A stretch of 64,000 nt of DNA from the NCBI GenBank assembly GCA_032158295.1, contig CM063251.1, positions 18,725,425-18,789,424 on the forward strand, given 5' to 3'. Of the stretch, positions 1 through 11,610 are shown piece after piece; the first letter of the stretch is position 1, and each line of letters starts with the position of its first letter. The DNA comes from Pycnopodia helianthoides. Taxonomy: Eukaryota > Echinodermata > Asteroidea > Forcipulatida > Asteriidae. The position numbers and the translations under genes were made by a program. The notes beneath the pieces are model-generated. The model saw only the letters and a program-made list of their open reading frames with translations, was not told the DNA's origin and did not search any database.

Positions 1-254
1 CGTGCCCCCACCCCATTAGCGCCGCCGCTGGGGACCAGACACTGCAATGGTCGCACGCTGAGGGCGTGAGGATGGGTTTAACACTTCCTGATTGCACCGA
101 CCACAAGGATAGAGTGGGGTGACGCTTTGGTAGGCTTTGGTAGAATGATCACCATCAGTACATTCTGAGTGCAGACGTGATCCTGGGTGTTTGTTAACTT
201 AGCGCAAAAGAAAAAGAAATGTCTTTGTTTAGGGGATTGGTATGTAGGGAATGT

Positions 255-613
255 GGCGTGTCGTGGCCGAGCGGATAAGAGCACCGGACTCAAGCTCTGG
301 TGTTTCTGTTCAGCAGAGGATGGGTTCGAGTCCCGGTCGTGGTTGCTGCGTCCTTTGTATTGGACGTAAAGCCGTATGTCCCGTGTGTTGTGTAATACAC
401 GGGGTTCGCCCCGGTGTTCCTGGTTTGATTGGCTGCATATTGCGCCACAGCACCTTGTAAACCATTACTTGGTGCTATAAGGAACAGTTATAATACTTCA
501 AAACGTAGCTCCAAAAATACCTTGCAGGAAAATACTGAATATTGAAGCGCCTTGAGTGTCACTGAGTGGACAGATAATTATGCGCGCTATATAAGAACCA
601 TTATTATTATTAC
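255..613 (+). repeat. tRNA-derived SINE
   Basis: Head resembles a Ser/Leu-type tRNA with A box TGGCCGAGCGGATAAGAG and B box GGGTTCGAGTCCCGG. The 3' tail is GCGCTATATAAG followed by ATT repeats. Same family as 16389..17147. Confidence 0.8.
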
Positions 614-802
614 ATGATTGGAGGTATAAAAAGTGACACTGGCCCTGCTCTAGTGACAAATATACACTGCTAATAATCATGCCATTTACGAGAGAAATGG
701 GAACAATGTCCGGTCCGATTTACTTGGGCCATTTAATAAAAGCTGCTCAGCAGAAAATAATGTTGGTCATAACAATTTATTGCTGTGCAAAAATGTTAAA
801 CA

Positions 803-1060
803 GGGTTGAGATTTCACGAAGGGTGAAAATTCCTGGAAAAAAAATGGCCCACAGGCCTGGAACCTCTCTTATTCTAGACACCCTAAACCTCTCGGACTCA
901 AGAGGGTTACATCAGACTCTGTGCTCACCAGAAAAACAAACCTACAGGTTTGAAAACAATCTGGGCTTTTTCTTTCTGCCATTGGAGACAGCTTTACTTC
1001 TTTCAAGAAAATATGAAGGCTCAAGGGGATTTTGAGAAATCAGGAAAAAAACACGAGAAA
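803..1060 (+). repeat. Dispersed repeat, copy 1
   Basis: Shares long diverged stretches with 36984..37260 (for example TTTCTTTCTGCCATTGGAGA here, and the closing GAGAAATCAC). Non-coding; class unknown. Confidence 0.6.
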
Positions 1061-1112
1061 TCACAGTACCGATTGTAAAATAATAGCGTGCTAAGCAACA
1101 TTGTCCCGTACT

Positions 1113-1504
1113 TTAAAGGGAAGGTATACGTTTGGTAATAACTCTTAAAATTAATAAAAATAAAAACTTACTTGGTTAGAAGTACAGCATCTTTCGATGG
1201 TATAGAGCATTTTTTTAAAGAATCATTTCACGTCGGAGTAATATGGTTATGGAAAAATATATCAGTTTTTATCAGAAAAAAATTGAATCTGAGAAGTGTT
1301 TCTGTCAGAAACGTTTCTCAGATTATTGCGGATTATTCTTCCTGCGTGGACATAACCGCTCGGGATTTTTGGCAATATCTCAAAAAACGCTACCGCTTTT
1401 TGAAATGATATTTCTACAGGTTAGTTTTATTGTATACATCTACATTTATATAGAATTAGGACAATCAAACGGTTCCAAAAACCAAAGCTATACGTTCCCT
1501 TTAA
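1113..1504. mobile_element. TTAA-flanked MITE, family C, copy 1
   Basis: Bounded by TTAA at both ends with inverted termini TTAAAGGGAA and TTCCCTTTAA. Matches 22494..22868 in reverse orientation. No coding capacity. Confidence 0.7.
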
Positions 1505-1558
1505 TAACAAACATTTGGGTTTACCAGCCTGATAAGGAAGGGGACTTGGTCACGATCG

Positions 1559-1947
1559 TTAAAGGAACATTACAGAATTGGTAATTGTAAAATATACTTT
1601 TGATCACAGATTTACATAAAACTTACACGGTCTAATGATGATGACAGTAGAAAACATCCCTTGAAATATTTCTGTCTGAAATGCCATATTTGATGAGAAA
1701 TGAATAAACTAATTTTCTGATTGGAGTTTATCGCTCAGTGAGCGTTTTATTCATTTGTTGAACCTACATGATTTCATGCAAAATGTGTAATCGGGTTCTC
1801 ACTATTTTCTCGTGACCCAGATGGCCGATCGATCTCAAACTTCTACAGGTTTGTCAGTTTATGTATATTATGGTGGATTACATAAAGTGCTTACACTGCC
1901 AGCAACTGTTTTGTTAGCAAAAAACCAATTCTGTAATGTTCCTTTAA
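1559..1947. mobile_element. TTAA-flanked MITE, family A, copy 1
   Basis: Starts TTAAAGGAACATTACAGAAT and ends with its reverse complement in form, giving TTAA at both edges as with piggyBac-type target duplications. Non-coding. Confidence 0.8.
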
Positions 1948-2280
1948 CGTTCAGTTTCTGAATGGCTCAAATTATAAATAGGGTTGCATTGTCTTGTGGA
2001 TTAGGTTAAGTTTTTTTTATCAGAGACGAGAAACTCATTCACAATTTCCACATGGATAAGTCAGACCCTATAGGGGAACTTGGTTAGAACATTTCTTTCA
2101 TCAGCAAGATAACATACTTGAAATTTAAACTGTGGGTCTATCGTACCATATAACTTGAGTTTATAAAGACTATAGTCTCAGGGTATAATAATAATACACA
2201 GGAAAAAATTACAAGAAAAAGTAATGCAGACAAGAAAATCCACTTAGAAGCAAAAAAGTACATGTAGTGTTGGACACTGA

Positions 2281-3080
2281 GTTCATGGGTGTACACTTTT
2301 TAATACGTTTTAATAGAAATCTTAAACTTGTTTAAATCATTGTGATTTCTCATGGAATCTGGAAGTGCATTCCATAAAACTGAGGAGGCGTGGGTAAAAG
2401 AACGCTCACCGTAAGTTTTAGTTAAGGTGGAAGGGACAATGAATAATGCTTTTGAACTTGATCTTAAAGTACGAGTAGGCCGATACATAGTTCACTTAAA
2501 GGAACATTACAGAATTGGTAAAAAATAATTTTGTATACTTTTTGATCACAAATTTTTATAAAACTTACACGGTCTAATGATGATGATAGTAGAAAACATC
2601 CCTTGAAATATTTCTGTCTGAAATGCCATATTTGATGAGAAATTAATAAACGAATTTTCCGATTGGAGTTTATCGCTCAGTGAGCGTTTTATTCATTTTG
2701 TTGAAGCTATATGATTTCATGCAAATGTTTAATCGGTTTTTCACTATTTTCTCGTGACCCCAGATGGCTGATCGATCTCAAACTTCTACAGGTTTGTCAG
2801 TTTATGTATATGGTGGATTACATAAAGTGCTTATACTGCCAGTAACTGTTTTGTTAGCAAAAACCAATTCTGTAATGTTCCTTTAAATAATGAAGGGGCA
2901 ATGTCATGAAAGCATTCGTATGCAAAAACTAATAGTTTAAAAAAAATGCGGGTGGACAGAAGCCAATGTAGATTTCGTAGCACAGGAGTGATTGATTCAT
3001 ATTTTCGAGTTCGGGTCACTAAATCTCGCCGCTGAATTTTGAATAGTCTGCAATGTTCTCATTTGTCGCTTAGGTAGACC
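2281..3080 (-). mobile_element. LINE (L2/CR1-like) 3' fragment, interrupted by a MITE
   Basis: Minus-strand reading ITPVLRNLHWLLSTRIFFKL with FAYECFHDIAPSLF (2887..3020) and, beyond the inserted MITE, YRPTRTLRSSSKALFIVP and YGERSFTHASSVLWNALPDS (2300..2480). These are C-terminal reverse-transcriptase-domain motifs of non-LTR elements. Decayed, no full-length ORF. Confidence 0.75.
2496..2886. mobile_element. TTAA-flanked MITE, family A, copy 2
   Basis: Same termini as copy 1, bounded by TTAA. It is inserted inside the LINE fragment and so is younger than it. Confidence 0.8.
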
Positions 3081-4965
3081 GAAAAGATCACATTGGATTG
3101 CATGTCAAACCTATTAGATTATTTTCATAGTTACGTAATCAATGCAATGTAATAACCTGAACGTGTTCACATTTACCCAAATCCTAAATATATTTGTGAA
3201 TAAAGAGATGCACCGAGAAAGTACCTCCCTGCAGCGGTCTACACCCGCCAGAAAAAAAAAACCACCAAGTCAATTAAGAACCACAATGATAAAAGGCATA
3301 TAGGTCAAGGTATTATGGAAGGCACTTGTGGACATAAAATAGACGGGACGTCTCTCTAGTCTCGTCCACAGTGGAGTTTAGTTTAATTACAAAGGATCGT
3401 GTTGATAAAACCATTCGTGCGCAGATTTAATGGACCTACGCCAATCATAATGACATCTACTCTATGAATGCCTGACAAGTTTGATAAGAAAAAAATGATT
3501 TATGTCTCCCATTAAAGAAACAACACAAGTTTGTTTTTTTGGTGTTCATTTCCTGTTCAGTTCTCTCCTCGGTTTGCGTAGTCCGGTAGCGAATTCAAAC
3601 ATGGCCTGTATGCAAATTTGTTAAGACAGTGCGCACGTGCGCGTGTGCGTGTGTGTGTTTGTTGTGGGGGTGGGGGTGGGTGGATGATTGGTCTAAACAT
3701 AAATCTGGACAATGTGTTTTTGATCAAATAACTGACAACTTGAATGGATGAGAAAGGGCTAAAGTATGGTAAACCGAGAAAACTTGTATTCAGAAGCAAC
3801 ATCAGTGATATTTCTTAAAGCTGCTCACGTTGTCCGTCAGTAGGCCTATGTGTAATTCGTACACGTTAATCAGACTAGCTATTTCCTCGTGCTTATACAA
3901 TAGACATTGCCCAAAATGTACGCAAAATTATTGAGATTTGAAGGATTGAGAATATAACTCGGTTTTTATCCGATTTCATATATTTTTTACGACATCGTAA
4001 AAATACTGTAGTATTATAACAAAATTATATCGACCACGGAAAAAATTGCTCACCTACGCCACGCACGAACATACAATATTATTCAGCCAATCAGTAAACA
4101 GAACTGATCCACCAAGTTCATTACGTATACCAGCCCTTTGACCAATCACAGACGATGGTCGACTACGTCATCGCGTTCGAACGACCATTTGGCCAATCTC
4201 AACAGAACTGTTCACGTGTACGTCATTATCGATGACGTAGGTGACAAGCCAGTGACCACCCATGGTTTCGTGAGGTTTTGTTTTGCGTGCACTCCAAATC
4301 ACCTTCGGCTGTCGTAAGAACGCGAGTAAATGGACCGCGGACAACCGTTTTGTAATAATTCAGAATCTTTTCAAACATGATTCTCAAATTTCTTATTGAG
4401 AAGAATCCTTCAATTAAATACAACTCAAAAGCAAATTGAGTTTTTACCGGTCTACTCCCCCAGCTAATAAAAAATCACAAACGGTTCAATTTTACGCTAC
4501 TGTAGCTGCTCCTGAGACATCCCTTGCGACAGAATGGAGGTTGCTTTGGGCAAGTTGCTGAAGTACCGATAGGCCGATGACAATGCAGCTAGGCCCGGCG
4601 GGAGAGATACCTTCTAATGATGGCTTCCTAAACTGCCGTTAAGATTTCCCCACCACCTGCACGCCCATGCAGGTGCTACAAAGTGCAATTTCGATGTGAA
4701 TTTTAAATCGAGAGCTAAACGGCCAGTTTATTTTAAACAGTATACTTCTGGGAATTGTACCAAATAAGTGGGTCGCTTTGGCATCGATTCAAAAATTCGT
4801 GGAGATGATATTTGAGTGGCTTATGTGCTAGCTGCCAGCTCCTAACACATTCGTATATAACCACGTTAACGACAACAGCTTATCATCGTGTATGGGTGTT
4901 TGATACCATGTGGGCTTTACTGAAGTGGTGATACAGTATCAGGGGTTTTCTGATATAAAGGTCTC
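3081..4965. other. Unassigned intergenic sequence
   Basis: No gene or clear repeat recognised. A GT/GC alternating stretch lies near 3629-3680 and a G-rich run near 3665-3682. Confidence 0.5.
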
Positions 4966-5360
4966 TTAAAGGAACATTACAGAATTGGTTTTTTGCTAAC
5001 AAAACAGTTCCTGGCAGTGTAATCACTTTATGTAATCCACCGTATACATAAACTGACAAACCTGTAGAAGTTTGAGATCGATCGGCCATCCGAGTCACGA
5101 GAAAATAGTGAAGAACCGATTACACATTTTGCATGAAATCATATAGATTCAACAAATGAATAAAACGCTCACTGAGCGATAAACTCCAATCGGAAAATTA
5201 GTTTATTCATTTCTCATCAAATATGGCATTTAAGACAGAAATATTTCAAGGGATGTTTTCTACTATCATCATCATTAGACCGTGTAAGTTTTATGTAAAT
5301 CTGTGATCAAAAGGTATATTTTACAAGTTTGTTTCTTACCAATTCTGTAAGTTCCTTTAA
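4966..5360. mobile_element. TTAA-flanked MITE, family A, copy 3
   Basis: Inverted relative to copies 1 and 2; TTAA at both ends and the same terminal sequence. Confidence 0.8.
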
Positions 5361-7915
5361 GTTTAACAGACACAGACTGAACAGACGTTATTTATATCGA
5401 GTGTTGTGATTTTCAATGATTCAATTTCACGCTCACAGTCTCAACCTTTAGTTTTTAAACTTTTACGGGGAGTGCTTTCCTTACATCTCACACGCCGTAG
5501 AATTGATCAATAAGGGCCTTACACAGCTTAATCTTAACTAGTCCAGACAATGTCAATTATTATTGACATTTAAAGTAAACAAGAAAAAGTATGATCTTCC
5601 CAAAATTGATAACTTGTAACATATTGAAGTAACTTCCCTGTCAAACCACAGAAGCAAGATTCTTTGCCCTCCAGAGCAAGCCATCGGAAAGCATTGTTAC
5701 ATAATTTTGACTCAACATTAGCCCAAATGAGCCATTCCATGACTTCACATTCATAAAGCCAATGATAATCGAATTTGAACAGTTTAAAAAAAGAGGTGCT
5801 TGTACTGTGTATAAGGATACCACTGGATGCGATGTACAAAACAAAAAAGTGCATCACGGCCTCGTGCCCAAAATGTTCAACATACGTCATATAGACTCGT
5901 CATAGGAATGCGTCAAACCGAGGCGATCGATACATGGGGATCGTTCCCAGGACAGATGAACGGCCATCGATCACCGTAACACCCCTGGTCTTTCTAGCCA
6001 GACGCCATCCACGCCACAATTACATTACGTAGCTGTCAATCAGAGACTGAATAGAAAAAAAAAGTGTTGCCTTGGCCACAGAATGCATCCTCTCATCATC
6101 AAGGATTGATATGAAGAGAGTGATGATACAAAATTTACCCCAACCAACCCAGAGGGAATAATGACATTTATTAATAAATAATCAATTGCATTGTAGAGTT
6201 TCATTTCAGAATGGGTAATACTACTGCAAATTGTAGATGTGTTGCTCTGCGTTTGGCAGTAAATGGTTGGTATGGCGGTGGTGGGAGTTAACTTAGTTAG
6301 CTGCGTATTTGCTGTCTGGACAATCAAATCATGGAAGCAATAGTTTGTGAATCGTAAATGAGCGCCAGACGTGTCGATGTAGGCCCTATGTGTCCGAAAC
6401 CTATCACTCTGGTTGTAAAGAAATCGACACGTCCAGAGGGCCGAAGATTTACCAGTTTTGTTTTCTCATATCGTATGATGTAATAATAATAATATTGCAA
6501 TTATATATCCTGGCAGTAAATATCAGTCTGTATTCTACGTTTGAAAATTGTGAGTTTAAATTATGAAGTTTAAGCCGTCATGTCTCTTGAGTCGCGAACA
6601 TTCATGTAAAAATTTTAAACATCTGTTTATAATCAGAGAGTGGTCAAGTTGTAATTCCGAATAGGCTAATGCTTCACAGTACTTTGGGAATGAATTGTTC
6701 TTTGGAAAATGGAGTGTCCCATGGGACAGCATAACCATAAATGGCAATCCATTATAAGAATGCTTGTGCACGTAAATAGATTGAGGGTAAATTATACGCC
6801 CTTCACACGAAAACACGTCATTAATATTTCCCTTTTGAGGGGGAAATGAGTGATGCCGTGAAAGAGCAACGAGACAGCAGTTCTACTCAACAAAAATGAT
6901 GAAAAGTCAGCCCTCGTCAAAAAAACCAACGATATTCGATAGCAGCTTGCTAATGCACATTTTTTACACTGGCTGTAACTATCAACGTCAACCACGATCC
7001 CCGGAGCGCTTTGCGTGTAAAAAGCTTCACTCTAAACTCAAGTTACATCCAGTGCGCTTTACATCAAAAGATGTCTACGTCTGTTTCATAAACTTTGGTG
7101 TCAGATGACTGGAGTAGGATGGGGGGGAAGATCCACACTTAAAATAAGCCACATGAGATATGATATGCTAAGAGGTGTGAATGTGAAGACATTTCTCAAA
7201 GATGCTTCTGGTTTTTAAACGGATGTTTCCATCGGGATGCAATTTAATGGTCAACAACATCATGTTAATTGATAATTTAAAAAGTCGCTTAATTAAAGCT
7301 CCAGGGCACTTTCTAGCTGGGTGCGTTTTGGGGTGAACAAACAAAACAAAAAGAAGGCGGTGGGTGCAGTGTGGGATGAAGACCCCCGGGTTAAGTTTAC
7401 TGTACTGGCACTGTACCGTTGGAGCTCACACCGACAGGGGAACGATACAAAGACTAGTTTATACCGAAAGCTGAGAGGTTGTTGAGTGCGTTACCTATAT
7501 GGATTTATTTACATGCTGCCCGTCTTGGGACCCCTCCCCCTATTGGATCTGTCACTGTCCAATCATTGTGGAGAATCTCACCGGAGATACCACGGCACAG
7601 CTTGCCGTTGCATAATACTACTACTCATAAAAGGATTGTGTCGGCCTACTTTATTTTCTTAGTTTCCTCGTGGGCCATCATGTCACGTCATGAATCTTCC
7701 ATCATTCCCTTCTATTGCAAGTGACAGAGGAAGTAAACAATGGGGTTGTTTGACTGGTACCCTTGGGGTTTGATTGGTACCCTTGGGGTGAATGTGGTAT
7801 GAATCACAATACGTCTATGTTTGTATCTAAACAAATGTCACTCGCTAACTCTACACACATTGAGTGCACCCCGTGCAGGTGTCGTAACATTACAGCGGTA
7901 CAGTACAGCGAGGTA
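5361..7915. other. Unassigned intergenic sequence
   Basis: No supported exon or recognised repeat. An open frame at 5570..5890 (minus) has no recognisable domain or splice context and is not called. Confidence 0.5.
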
Positions 7916-8090
7916 ACACATGTTAACATGCTAACTGACAGCTATGGGCTCATACCCAACCCACAGAGGTAACACACATTTACATTGAAACTGACAGCAA
8001 TGGGTTCATATCCAGCCCACAGAGGTAACACACATTTACATGCAAACTGACAGCAATGGGTTTACATCCAACCCATAAGGTTACAATGTT
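7916..8090. repeat. Short tandem repeat, three copies of about 60 bp
   Basis: Units carry ACTGACAGCAATGGGTT and CCCACAGAGGTAACACACAT. Intergenic, non-coding. Confidence 0.7.
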
Positions 8091-9045
8091 CGCCTAAAAC
8101 CTGGCATCCTTGTTTAAAACACATTTTAAGGTCTTGTTTTTTTGCCAATTCAAACCAGCAACTGTAGATTGAAATTAAAAAGCACTTTTTATAGATTGAA
8201 GAAAGTTTCAAGCTTCCATTACAAAAATACATCCGCCAATGATAAGTGGTTGATAATTGAAAAAGAACAATAAACTATTGTCGGGATCTAAACATTAAAT
8301 CACGCCCATCAGCCATGTACAAACAATTTTTGCAAGGTACATGTATTAGCTGCATTGTCCTTGGCATGAAATATGCGAAAATATTTATGTGTTTTTAATT
8401 TTGAAACATAAACAGCTGTCAAAATTCATTCAGAGAAACAAATTATACAAACAAACAAAAAATCCCGCGAAAATGGGGCCATTTACATTAATGCCAAGTA
8501 CAGCTACATTCCAATCTGTAAACCAGTCAGAAGTGTAGGTGGAGTACCTAGGTACATGAGCTCTCAACACCACAAAGCAATTTCCAAAAGGAAACAAGGT
8601 AAGTTTTAATCAATTCAATACAGCCTATTATTATCAACTGTAAACACGTCAACATCAATTTATGAAATAATTGGATATCAAAGCAACTGTTATAGCAATA
8701 TCAAGTACAACATTATTTTTCAGAACGATTCATAGTAAAAAATTATTGCAAAGTTTCAGTCTGTTATTCCAAAAGACTTTGAACGTTAAACACAAATTAT
8801 TGGGAAAAAATTCAACTGCAAAGCTACGTGCACATTCTTCATAATTATAAGCAGCGTTGCACAAGAAACCAAATTTAGCCTTTTCATAATCTATATTATT
8901 ACAAAATCATTCAATTTTTTCCTTCTACATAAACTGTTCAGATCAAGAGCAAAAAGCCAATGATAAAAATTATTGAGTTATTTCCCCACACAGCCTAAAC
9001 CAGTACTAACCAGTGATTAATTTCAACCAATAGGTTATTTGTATT

Positions 9046-9376
9046 CAGCGGCGTAGCCAGGACATTTTCGGTGTGTGTGTGTGGTGTGTGGGGGTTGGGG
9101 GGGGGGGGGGGACAGGGTGGGGGCATGGCTTTCGTCGGGGGGGGGAGGGGTAGGGGAATGTTTTTTTTTCCGTAATGGGGGTCATGCTTTTATTTTGGGA
9201 GGGGGAAGTTGCAGGGGGCCACCATCCTCTTATATTCTTGGCATTTTGTGGCCGCGGTAGTGATCCCGATCGCGATCGTTCACTACATTTTTTAGTGAGC
9301 TGAGCACTATGACAATTTATTTCGTGGGGGGGGCATGTCCCCCCCCCCCCGGCCCCAACCCCTAGCTACGCTGCTG
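9046..9376. mobile_element. hAT-like MITE with 8-bp target duplication
   Basis: Termini CAGCGGCGTAGCCAGG and CCTAGCTACGCTGCTG are imperfect inverted repeats. The element is flanked by identical TTTGTATT at 9038-9045 and 9377-9384. The interior is extremely G-rich on the plus strand near the left end and C-rich near the right end. Confidence 0.85.
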
Positions 9377-9639
9377 TTTGTATTAGGCCAGTAATTAATT
9401 AAATGTACTGGCAAAACTCAAATGAGTAATTTCTTTCTGAAATGCTATTTCACCTCACCAGTTGCTTCCAATAAGTTTTCCTTCCAGCAATCCATGCTCT
9501 GTGGTCCCCCATCCTCCAGGTTTCTACCAAACAACTCAATAAACCACACTCCATTGCTAGACAGAAGAATCTCAAGTACTATAAAATAGCATCCAAAATG
9601 TCAACCCACATCATTATGGTCTAAATGAAGCATTACATT

Positions 9640-9793
9640 TTCCTAGAACTGCTGAAGTACACAACGTAACTAAGCACAATCAAATTTTGCTTACCGGATT
9701 AAGGTTACCAGCCAAAATATCATACAAAGTGTACAGTCTGTGACTGGTTTCCTGCTTATTATTATTTTAAGAAGCTTTATGAAAGTGGGCCCT
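9640..9793. mobile_element. GGGCCC-family MITE, partial copy
   Basis: Shares TTACCAGCCAAAAT and the closing GAAAGTGGGCCC with 38716..38909. Left end degraded. Confidence 0.55.
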
Positions 9794-9884
9794 TGAATGG
9801 AACAGGAAAAACTATAGAGGGCAGCAGAGCTAAATCACAACCAAACTGTGCAGTACCAAAGGTAAAAACACCAAGATAGACTCT

Positions 9885-10125
9885 TTATAAACCAATTGTT
9901 GAAGTTATATTGTTCAAGTTGAAGAACCAATAGTTTGTTATATAGTTCAAGTTGAAGAAACAATTCAAGTTGAAGAACTAATTGTTGCTCGAGTTGAAGA
10001 ACCAATTGTTGGTGTCATATAGTTCAAGCTGAAGAACCAATTTTTGATGTTAGAAATTTCAAGTAGAAGAACCAATTGTTGATGTTATATAGTTCATATT
10101 GAGGAACCAATTGTTCCAAGTCTTA
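9885..10125. repeat. Tandem repeat downstream of PKD1 stop
   Basis: Irregular units with GTTCAAGTTGAAGAAC and CCAATTGTTGATGTTATATA. Probably in the 3' UTR or just beyond it. I could not place a poly(A) signal with confidence. Confidence 0.65.
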
Positions 10126-10168
10126 ACACAACAATACTAAAAGAATGTTCCTGTAAAAAGATAGTGTT

Positions 10169-11610
10169 TCACTTAAGAGAGCCTGTTGTCTTCAGTGCCT
10201 TAAGGAGACTGTACTCTCGTATGATAACTCTTGATAGCATCTCCGTATCACCAAACAAAATCTCATTGTCCGACTTTGCAATCTCTAACAATCTCTCCAC
10301 GCGATCCTCGATATGTTTCATTGCCAGCATCGGAGCAAAGACCGGCTGACGATTTCTCAAAGCTCGAGACTGACGCAGGGTGATGTACCTCCTCACCTCC
10401 ATCTTACGATGTGTCCTCTTCACTAGAAGACGGCGTTTGAGGATCCTGACGTACCTTGTTAGGCATCCCGAACTAACAAAATTAGACATCATCTTGTGGA
10501 AGCGAGATGACTTGTACGTCTGGAGGATGACGACAGTGATGAAGAGCAAGACGCTAAACCCAAATAATGTCAAGAAGACCATGACGAAAACTGGGAAAGT
10601 TTTCTGTTGATTTGTCTCCACAGTTAACCCACCGATATAGATGTTAAACAATGTAACAGCACTCCTCGGCAAGCTATGGAAATCTCTCAAATGACCACTG
10701 TACAAAGTCCAACCTGTGAAGACAAACGTCATCAACATGGCGATGAACATCACAACAGACTTCAAGACTTGCTGAAACGATGTCTCACAGGAGTAGAGAA
10801 GCAGGGATATCCGTTGATGACACTCGAGTTGAAAGAGTACCTTCATCATAGCTGTGAAGACTAAGATGCCACTGAGGGTTGTCGTGTAGGACTGCATCGT
10901 CTGAACAGCGATAAAAGCTCCAAATGATGGGCTGGATGATACCCTTCCTTGACTGGTAGTCATCAACTGGTAACCCATCAGTGCAACGGTGAGCAGTGCA
11001 ACGATGAAATTGAGGAAACCGACAAGATGCCTCATGGAGGTATAGTATGTCCTACCCCACCGCAACATACAATGAGCTTCGGTAAATATCATGGCATACA
11101 CCGAGACACCAAGCAGTCCTACACAACCGAGATGCGCCAACCCCAACCAGTATGAGGGGTCCCCGACATTGACTAACCCTACGCGAACAACAGGTTGGTG
11201 GTAACCGGTCGGTGAGACCTCCGTCACGAGTCTCACGACACTCGTCAGGTTCAGCTGAGCGTTAAAAAGTAAAAACTCCAGGAACACTGCTCGAGTGTAT
11301 TCGTCTATCCACTGGCTTGCTTCCAGAGACTGAAAAATCTGAAGGACTCGTTGGTGATCTCCAACCAGCTCGGCCGTGTAGCCGCCACCGTGATAGGTGG
11401 CATACTTACCAACATAAGGTGCACCCTGTACCTCTTGGGATGTGTAAAAGCGGTAACCAGCAGGCTGGAGAGCGGGCGAGACATCTTGATCAGTCGGTTG
11501 CCAAGAGTCGAGGTACTGTGATGTGTCTTCATTGAGGTGAGTGAAGGTAGAGCTGCATGGGGGCGAGGAGCTCAGTGGAATGTCTTCAACTATAGTGTCT
11601 CGACAGGTAT
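10169..11610 (-). CDS. PKD1: PKD1 exon 28: polycystin domain, channel-like helices, C-terminus
   Basis: Encodes DTCRDTIVEDIPLSSSP, then YHGGGYTAELVGD and DEYTRAVFLEFLLFNAQLNL, the conserved extracellular polycystin domain. Helices follow around LAHLGCVGLLGVSVYAMIF, MRHLVGFLNFIVALLTVALM, LSGILVFTAMMKVLF, VLKSVVMFIAMLMTFVFTGW and FVMVFLTLFGFSVLLFITVV. The tail ends in heptad-like RVERLLEIAKSDNEILFG and REYSLLKALKTTGSLK, a short possible coiled coil such as pairs with PKD2 in the family. TGA stop at 10169-10171. Confidence 0.93.

Noticed and set aside
255..345. Functional tRNA gene
   Set aside because: The cloverleaf is imperfect and the sequence continues into a shared SINE body and tail found in several copies.
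5570..5890. 106-codon minus-strand frame
   Set aside because: No recognisable domain, no splice context, and a second frame overlaps it; likely chance.
9075..9260. Gly-rich frame
   Set aside because: Comes from G runs inside the hAT-like MITE.
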